Shown here one piece after another: positions 1 to 7,174 of a stretch of 7,174 nucleotides of DNA; positions within the stretch are counted from its first letter, which is position 1; every line of letters starts with the position of its first letter. The position numbers and the translations under genes were made by a program. This DNA is from Candidatus Altimarinota bacterium (lineage in GTDB: Bacteria; Patescibacteriota; Gracilibacteria; Absconditabacterales; Absconditicoccaceae), in contig JAMOTU010000047.1 of assembly GCA_027062165.1 (NCBI GenBank), positions 1-7,174 on the forward strand, given 5' to 3'. A model generated the notes under the pieces. It saw only the letters and a program-made list of their open reading frames with translations, searched no databases and was not told the DNA's origin.

Positions 1-1286
<1,286 letters not shown>

Positions 1287-1296
1287 AATCTAAAAT

Positions 1297-1325
1297 TTGA
1301 CAAATTATAAAATTATAGATATAAT
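1297..1325 (+). promoter_or_regulatory. Consensus sigma-70-type promoter for the pilT unit
   Basis: TTGACA at 1297-1302 and TATAAT at 1320-1325 are separated by exactly 17 bases. This is a perfect match to the housekeeping-sigma consensus in hexamers and spacing. It lies in the only sizeable intergenic gap and points toward pilT. Transcription would start near 1332, giving a leader of about 45 bases before the ATG at 1377. High A+T makes TATAAT-like hexamers common by chance, but a complete TTGACA at optimal spacing is much less expected. Confidence 0.75.
1304..1317 (-). promoter_or_regulatory. Candidate -10 elements for leuS, inside the forward promoter
   Basis: On the minus strand, TATAAT occurs at 1317-1312 and again at 1309-1304, 18 to 26 bases upstream of the leuS ATG. 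Either could be the leuS -10 box, leaving a short leader of roughly 10 to 20 bases. No good -35 hexamer stands at the right distance, and A+T-rich DNA produces such boxes by chance, so this is weak. If real, these elements lie within the spacer of the forward promoter and the two RNA polymerases would compete. Confidence 0.3.
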
Positions 1326-1376
1326 TTAAAAAATTATTTTCGTTTTTCAACTTTATTTACTTTACAATCACTGTCA

Positions 1377-2477
1377 ATGAGTAAAAATGTAATATATAAT
1401 ATTTTAGATCAAATAGCGGAAACCCAAATATCTGATATTCACGTCATAGAGAACAAACCACTTTATGCTAGAACTCCTGCTGGACAAATAAAACAAATAT
1501 CTGAAGAAGAAATTTTAAGAGATGATATTCGGTGATTTCTACAAGATCAATTACAACCATACAAATTAGAAAAAATTTTAAACGGCGAAGAAGTAGATTT
1601 TGCCTATGCTACTAGTAAAGCAAGGTTTAGAGTAAACACATACCTTGAAATGGAGTGAATAAGTTTAGCTTTCAGGAAAATAAATGCAGAACCTCCTACT
1701 TTCGAAGAAATATGATTACCCAAATATATCCAAAAATCTCTGTTAAAAGATAAATGACTAATACTTGTTACCTGACCGACAGGAAGCTGAAAATCTACAA
1801 CATTAGCGACAATGATTGAATTTATAAATCAAAATAGAAATGTACATATTATAACTCTAGAAGATCCTATTGAATTTGTTTTCAAAAATAAAAAAGCTCT
1901 AATAACTCAAAGAGAAATAGGCAAACATTCTCCTTCTTGGAAAGATGCTATCAAATATAGCTTAAGACAAGATCCAGATGTTATAATGGTATGAGAAATG
2001 AGAGATTTAGAAACCATCTCTGCTGTCCTAACTCTAGTAGAAACTTGACATTTAGTGCTATCCACTTTACATACTATAGATGCTGCACAAACTATTACAA
2101 GAATAATTGATGTTTTTCCTCCACATCAACAAGAACAAGTAGCAGTTCAATTGAGTATGACTTTAGAACTTATAATTAGTCAAAGATTACTACCAACTGC
2201 TGATTGAAAATCAAAAGTAGCAGCTAGAGAAATATTATTTAATACTCCTGCTGTAGCAAATAATATTAGACAAAGAAAAATACCTCAAATAATATCTATA
2301 ATGGAAACAGGTAGCAAATATGGAATGACAACTATGGACAAATCTTTAGCTGAACTTGTAGCAAAATGAATAATAACAATGGAAGAAGCTTTGCCTAAAG
2401 TTAAAAATTTAGAAACATTTAAAATTTTACTTAATTGATTAAAAACAAATGGAAAAATATTTAAACCAGTTGACTAA
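1377..2477 (+). CDS. pilT: Type IV pilus retraction ATPase PilT
   Basis: PilT is the hexameric secretion-type ATPase at the inner face of the membrane that powers pilus retraction and twitching. The 366-residue protein (family about 345-370) shows an N-terminal SDIH segment (19-22), then KARFRVNTY (81-89), Walker A GPTGSGKST (133-141), the Asp box ITLEDPIEF (159-167), Walker B DPDVIMVGEMRD (199-210, catalytic Glu207) and the His box HLVLSTLHT (225-233). The later NNIRQRKIPQI (296-306) sits where PilT carries its AIRNLIRE motif, which favours PilT over the PilB extension ATPase. Eleven glycines are TGA, including Gly133 and Gly138 of the P-loop and Gly206 of Walker B, against seven GGN. The start is the first in-frame ATG; no Shine-Dalgarno sequence is visible. 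It is the first gene of a three-gene unit behind a consensus promoter. No other pilus gene is in the window. Confidence 0.95.
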
Positions 2478-3207
2478 TTTCTTTGAAAAATATTGAGAAA
2501 GCCTAACTTTAAATAAATGAGAATATTTATACAAATCGTGAGAAGAGGATAATAATCTTTATCTTTTATTAGAAGGTGAATGACAATGACAAATCAACAA
2601 CAAGCCTATTTTTAAAATATATTGACCTGAAGTATCTGGTGAAAAAAGTTTTCTAGAAAAGAAAGGTAAACCTATCGATTTTCTAATTACTTCAGATAAA
2701 GCTAAAATATATAAATTATCTCCTGATATTTTCAAAAAATTGAATCAAAATCTTAAAAATGAATTTTTAAAACTTTTAAATTTATATATATCATCTAGAG
2801 TTTACAAACTAAATGCTGTTTTAGACTTGGTTAAAAAATTAAACAATATATCATTATCTGAAAATACAAATATAGAAACCTTAAAAAAACTATTAAATAT
2901 AGAAAATATGATTATACTAAAACAAATAAATGAAGACTTAATTTTTATAACTTGAGATTTTTTCCCAACTGAAGAAATTTTTAAATTAATAAATCAAGAA
3001 GAAAAGAACATTAAAATAGGAAAAAATTATATTATTATTAAATTGAAAAATTACATTATCTTTTGAAGTATAACAAAATCAATTGATAGATACATTTTAT
3101 CAAATGCTATATTATATTCCTTATGAACTCTAAAATATATCTGCCATATACTTGAACAAGCTAAAAATCAAAAACTTGAAAATACTATTAAAACACAAGT
3201 ATTTTAA
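2449..3207 (+). CDS. Cyclic-nucleotide-binding-fold protein downstream of pilT
   Basis: This 252-residue cytoplasmic protein has an N-terminal cNMP-binding-type beta barrel at about residues 10-100. LNKGEYLYKSGEEDNNLYLLLEGEG (21-45) matches the family's opening strands, IYGPEVSGEKSFL (57-69) matches the phosphate-binding cassette, and AKIYKLSPDIFKKL (85-98) matches the closing strand and helix. Aligned by eye to E. coli CRP, the cassette glutamate is kept (Glu65), but the phosphate-binding Arg82 and Ser83 fall on Pro75 and Ile76, so cAMP binding is doubtful. Residues 100-252 are helical, then mixed, and I see no helix-turn-helix, so it is probably not a CRP-like transcription factor. The start overlaps pilT by 29 bases; an in-frame TAA at 2440-2442 makes the ATG at 2449 the only sensible start. 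Nine of thirteen glycines are TGA. Translational coupling to pilT suggests a regulatory or structural partner of the pilus motor, which is inference. Confidence 0.7.
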
Positions 3208-3227
3208 AAATCAATTATTATACCAAA

Positions 3228-4586
3228 ATGAACAATTATAAACTTAAAATAGCTATATTAATATGAATTCCTGTTATACTATTAAGTCTATGGTGATTAG
3301 CTTTGCTTAACATATTATTTTCCAATAAAAATAAAACCTCTATATTAGAAGCTTCTCCGAAAAAACAAACTTCCATAAATCAAAACAATCATCATAATAT
3401 CCCAAACAAGAAAGATAACAATACATCAAAAAATATCTCGTCATCTAAAAATAAGTCTCCTACTAAAAAAAACAAAATTACTATATTAAACATTTACTTA
3501 CCAAAAAAATTTAAAACTCTCTGATTTAAAAAAATAAAAGAAAACTTAAGAAAACGCAATATAATTATAAAAATAAACACAAATCTAAATGACAATCAAC
3601 TTTTAAGATATCTAGCTATTGGTAAAATAGATATAGCACTTATACCAAGTACAAAGTTGTCGAAGTTTAAAGCAATATCCTATAACATTACTTTTAACAA
3701 TCGTATAAATCTAAATAGTATTTTTCACTTTGTATTTAACAATTTTTTAAATTCTAATAGTGCTTGGCGAATACCATATTGTATAGATCCAAGCGCAACT
3801 TTAGTATCTCCAGATATAAATATACAAACAACTGAATTATCAAATATAAAAAACTATTTTTTAACTTATCCTAATAAAATTACAAAAATAACAGTTAATA
3901 TATGATTAGACAATATAATAACAAAGATATATTTCAATAAAAACAAATATCCGTATAAAAATTTTGCCGATAGTCTTTATATGTTCATTTATTACAGCGT
4001 ACTATGAGAAAATCCTAATATTATCTCTACTATTATAAATTGGTCAACTAACAAATATATAAAACTTTTCTCTTCTATTAATTTGATAAGATATTCTAAC
4101 AAATACAAAAGCTGTAAAGACAATTTAGATATATGTTTATGAAAAAGTAGAAAAACAAAAATTATATTTGGTTTTTTGTCAGATATAAATTATCTTAAAA
4201 CTCGAAAAGCTAATATATTCCCAAATGAAAATACTAACATTTACTTTGTAAAGTGACGATGATTTATAATAAATAAAAAAACAAAAAACTTAACTCAAGC
4301 TTTAATATTTATAAATGAATATCTAAAACAGTGAACAAATGGTGATTATCAATTGTGGAATAATTGTTTAAGCGCTTTTAATAATATTTATGAAAAACAA
4401 AAATTTATAAATAAATATGTACCTTTTACAAATCAAGAAGAAAACTTTGTCTTGTTAACCAACACTACCGAAAAACTTAAAAGTATTTTCAAAAAAACAA
4501 AATTTCTAGATGCTATATTATGAAAATACTCATTAAAAGCTTTATATGAAACTAGCAATTTTCCCGAAATAGTATTAGAAAACTAA
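3228..4586 (+). CDS. Membrane-anchored protein resembling a family 1 solute-binding protein
   Basis: This is a 452-residue protein with one hydrophobic segment (about residues 7-31) after a short basic N-terminus, so it is predicted to be anchored N-in/C-out. No lipobox cysteine is seen. Residues 32-84 form a low-complexity linker rich in Asn, Lys and Ser. The rest resembles extracellular solute-binding proteins by pattern: YLAIGKIDIALIPSTKL (128-144) recalls the segment that ends lobe I strands, RIPYCIDPSATLVSPDI (181-197) recalls the IPY-x-x-DP-x-x-x-Y-N stretch, and GFIINKKTKNLTQALIFINEYL (345-366) recalls the late A-V-S-K-x-S-K-N-x-x-A helix. These are weak similarities judged by eye, and no ligand can be assigned. 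No permease genes are adjacent. It begins 20 bases after the preceding gene without a Shine-Dalgarno sequence. Ten of thirteen glycines are TGA. A pilus-associated or adhesin role is equally possible. Confidence 0.55.
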
Positions 4587-5266
4587 ATAATCTCTATAGT
4601 CTTATCATCATATAAAAAATTTTTTACATTACCTACAAATAAAAATCTATCTGGTAATTTTTCTTTAATTTTATTAAATAATTCAAAAAAATTTTCATAT
4701 CTTTCTGAAAAAATATAAATTTTATAATCTAAACTAAATTTACCTTCATCCCATCGCTTTTCCCATTTTTTACCTCAAAAATATTTCCGGAAATCTAAAA
4801 ACATCTGATTAAGAAAATCTTTATTAGCGATGTTTATATTATCTTTTACACCAAAAATATTATACACATAATCTATTATACTCACAAAAAAACTACTCTT
4901 TCGTCTATCCGAAACAAAAGTTAAAAATACAAATCTATCTTCTAAAAATTTTCTAAAACTCTGTCTATCGGATAAAAATTCCTTTTTAGAAAATATTAAC
5001 CTCCCTCCTCCATTACGAAAATAAAACAAAAAAACAATATAAGAAACTATAAATTGTCTTAATCCATCAGAAAGTAACTTATTTCCTATAGTTCCATCAA
5101 AAATAAAAGTATTTCCTAAAAGTAAAGAAAACACCAAATTATAATCCCAAATATCAAATTGTTTAACACCTTGAAAATGATTTGATTGAAATCTAGTAAA
5201 ATAAACACATTCTTCTTTAAAATATTCCTTCAGCCAAAATCCATTAGAAAGATTTAAAAATATCAT
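4583..5266 (-). CDS. Unrecognised 227-residue protein, poor in TGA glycine codons
   Basis: I do not recognise this protein. It is soluble-looking, rich in Phe, Tyr, Asn and Lys, with a hydrophobic stretch around residues 70-82 (FIVSYIVFLFYF) followed by RNGGGR, then a basic region containing SDRRKSS. The C-terminal third is strongly charged (KKWEKRWDEG). It is the last gene of the minus-strand unit: its ATG lies one base after the pyrH stop, in TAAGATG, with a partial ribosome-site-like AGAGTAAG upstream. Its TAG overlaps the stop of the convergent gene. Only one of fourteen glycines is TGA (codon 164, at 4777-4775), whereas its neighbours use it for about half or more. It also holds three CGA/CGG codons, which are rare elsewhere here. 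The reading frame continues through that TGA to residue 227, so a standard-code reading would cut it at 163. Confidence 0.75.
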
Positions 5267-5267
5267 C

Positions 5268-6002
<735 letters not shown>

Positions 6003-6011
6003 GAAATATAA

Positions 6012-6443
6012 TTAAATTAATAAAATTTCAGCATCTATCTTTAACAATTTATCTTTCAATAAAGAAAAATCCAATTTACTAGCAAAAAGTTTATAAGAAT
6101 CTTTTGATAAAATCAAATATTTTCATTTATATTTATCAAATCTCTTCATAATTATATCCTTCCACACTACAAAACTTCATTCTAAAACTAATTTCTTATA
6201 CTCTAAAATGTTTATTCTTTTTCAACTATTTACCACATCTCATAAATATATAAATTTTTCTAAACTTACTTTTCCCTCTAAAAATTTATATAAAAACTCA
6301 AAATAAAATCATAAATTAACATACCAAACAACTGGTTTAGGATAATTTATAATTTTATATCACACTGATTTAAAATCATCTTGCAAAGATAATGGTATAT
6401 AAGATTCTACTACAAAATCCCAAATTTTCTTATTATCAATCAT
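6012..6443 (-). CDS. Unrecognised 143-residue protein upstream of pyrH
   Basis: I do not recognise this small protein. It is rich in Lys, Leu, Tyr and Phe, with no signal peptide, no clear membrane segment and no cysteine. It has mixed helix and strand character. Notable stretches are YPKPVVWYVNLGFYFEFLYKFL (34-55) and a C-terminus that alternates basic and hydrophobic residues (SLLKDKLLKIDAEILLI). Six of seven glycines are TGA, so it is fully adapted to the recoded genome and cannot be read under the standard code. The ATG at 6443 lies two bases after the stop of the upstream gene, and its TAA at 6014-6012 lies nine bases before pyrH, so it is very likely co-transcribed with both. The unbroken table 25 frame filling the gap between neighbours is the main evidence that it is real. 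Confidence 0.75.
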
Positions 6444-6445
6444 AG

Positions 6446-7174
6446 TTAATTATTAATATCATAAGTTAAACCTTTAACAGCATTCTTCAAAGATAAAAGT
6501 CTATCTAAATAATTGTCTTTAAATAACTCTATATTCTGTATTATTAAAGTTTGATTAGTATTTATTATATTATATTTTTTTTCTAAAAGATCCAAATATC
6601 TATTCAATTTATCATTCATTATTTGAAAAGCATGCATTTTTACTCTATTTTCCTCAGCGCAACTACCACCTTTGGCAGAATTTTCTAATCATTCAACTAA
6701 TAATTGATAATCATAATTATTAAATCAATAAAAAAAATTGGTATCTCCCAAATTTTTTTGAGATACACAAGAAAGGTAACGCTGGTTATATAAATTAATA
6801 TAACTATTTATATGTCATTTCAAAGTTTTTAAATCATCTACTACTTTTTCCATCCTTATAATCAAAAGCTCAAGTGCACTACTTTTATTAGATGAACTCA
6901 ACAAATAACCTACTACATCCAACTTAATTAATATTTCTGCCTGTTTTAAAGTATCCAAAACCTTTTTTACAACTACATATTGAGAAAAATTTCATTTAAG
7001 CAAATCTATTCATACAAAAACTAAATCTATACTAGTATTATCTATCACATTTGTTTTTATATATACATCTGTAAGTTTTTCACCTTTTTTATAAGTCCAT
7101 AATCATAGAAAATTCCATCAAAAAGCATAAAGAGCTATTACAAAAAATACAACAAAACTTATATAAAATATAGG
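6446..7174 (-). CDS. Membrane-anchored helical protein, 5' end outside window
   Basis: This is the C-terminal 242 residues of an unrecognised protein; the frame is open to the right edge of the window. It begins with a strongly hydrophobic segment (residues 1-19, ending VFFVIALYAFG), almost certainly a transmembrane helix near the N-terminus. The remainder is mostly helical: LIIRMEKVVDDLKTLKGHI (104-122) and MNDKLNRYLDLLEKKYNII (186-204) suggest coiled-coil helices on either side of a glycine- and serine-rich loop holding the only two cysteines (Cys136 and Cys172). If the protein is exported beyond its anchor, these could form a disulfide. Seven of thirteen glycines are TGA. An internal ATG at 6637 follows a TGA and is not the true start. 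It is the first visible gene of the unit with pyrH. No function can be assigned. Confidence 0.75.

Noticed and set aside
1377..2477. Pseudogene interpretation of pilT because of eleven in-frame TGA codons
   Set aside because: Every TGA falls where glycine fits, key motifs are intact and neighbouring genes behave the same way, so recoding explains it better than decay.
3176..3205. Possible promoter (TTGAAA with TATTTT) before the solute-binding-like gene
   Set aside because: The -10 box matches only four of six positions with an 18-base spacer, and the A+T richness makes such matches unremarkable.
3303..3524. 73-residue Asn/Lys/Ser-rich plus-strand frame
   Set aside because: It is the linker part of the 452-residue protein, bounded by TGA glycine codons, and not a separate gene.
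6751..6760. A AAA AAT slippery-like run on the minus strand, in frame
   Set aside because: Both sides read as one continuous table 25 frame, no downstream stimulator is seen and such A-runs are common in A+T-rich coding DNA.
6741..6766. Inverted repeat GTATCTC/GAGATAC with a 12-base loop
   Set aside because: It lies inside the coding frame of the membrane-anchored protein, has a 7-base stem and is not at a gene end. A stem this short is expected by chance in a window of this size.

Overview
This AT-rich window (roughly a quarter G+C by eye) comes from a bacterium that reads UGA as glycine (NCBI translation table 25). That code is known from the Gracilibacteria (BD1-5) and Absconditabacteria (SR1) of the candidate phyla radiation. 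The sequence shows it directly. Conserved glycines of leucyl-tRNA synthetase, PilT and UMP kinase fall on in-frame TGA codons, including two in the PilT P-loop and three consecutive ones in the UMP kinase GGG motif. Every visible gene ends in TAA or TAG. By my count, about 70 of about 124 glycines in the eight reading frames are TGA. Under the standard code these genes break into short fragments. I cannot separate the two phyla from this window.

Layout: (1) 1-1286, minus strand: the first 428 codons of leuS, covering the catalytic N-terminus, zinc domain and most of the editing domain. (2) 1287-1376: a 90-base divergent intergenic region with a perfect consensus promoter facing right. (3) 1377-4586, plus strand: a three-gene unit of pilT (type IV pilus retraction ATPase), a cyclic-nucleotide-binding-fold protein overlapping it by 29 bases, and a membrane-anchored protein resembling a family 1 solute-binding protein. 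(4) 7174-4583, minus strand: a very tight four-gene unit read right to left. It holds a membrane-anchored helical protein (5' end outside the window), a 143-residue unknown, pyrH (UMP kinase) and a 227-residue unknown. The two units converge and their stop codons overlap at 4583-4586.

Coding density is very high, with intergenic gaps of 1, 2, 9, 20 and 90 bases. No RNA gene, mobile element, CRISPR array or clear terminator was seen. leuS and pyrH are housekeeping genes. The pilT unit suggests pilus-based attachment or twitching, with a possible sensor or regulatory partner and a surface-exposed binding protein. This would fit the host-attached lifestyle inferred for these lineages, but the functional link is inference from adjacency. 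The main points to follow up are the pilT cassette, the 227-residue gene that almost avoids TGA glycine, and the unresolved meaning of the rare CGA and CGG codons.
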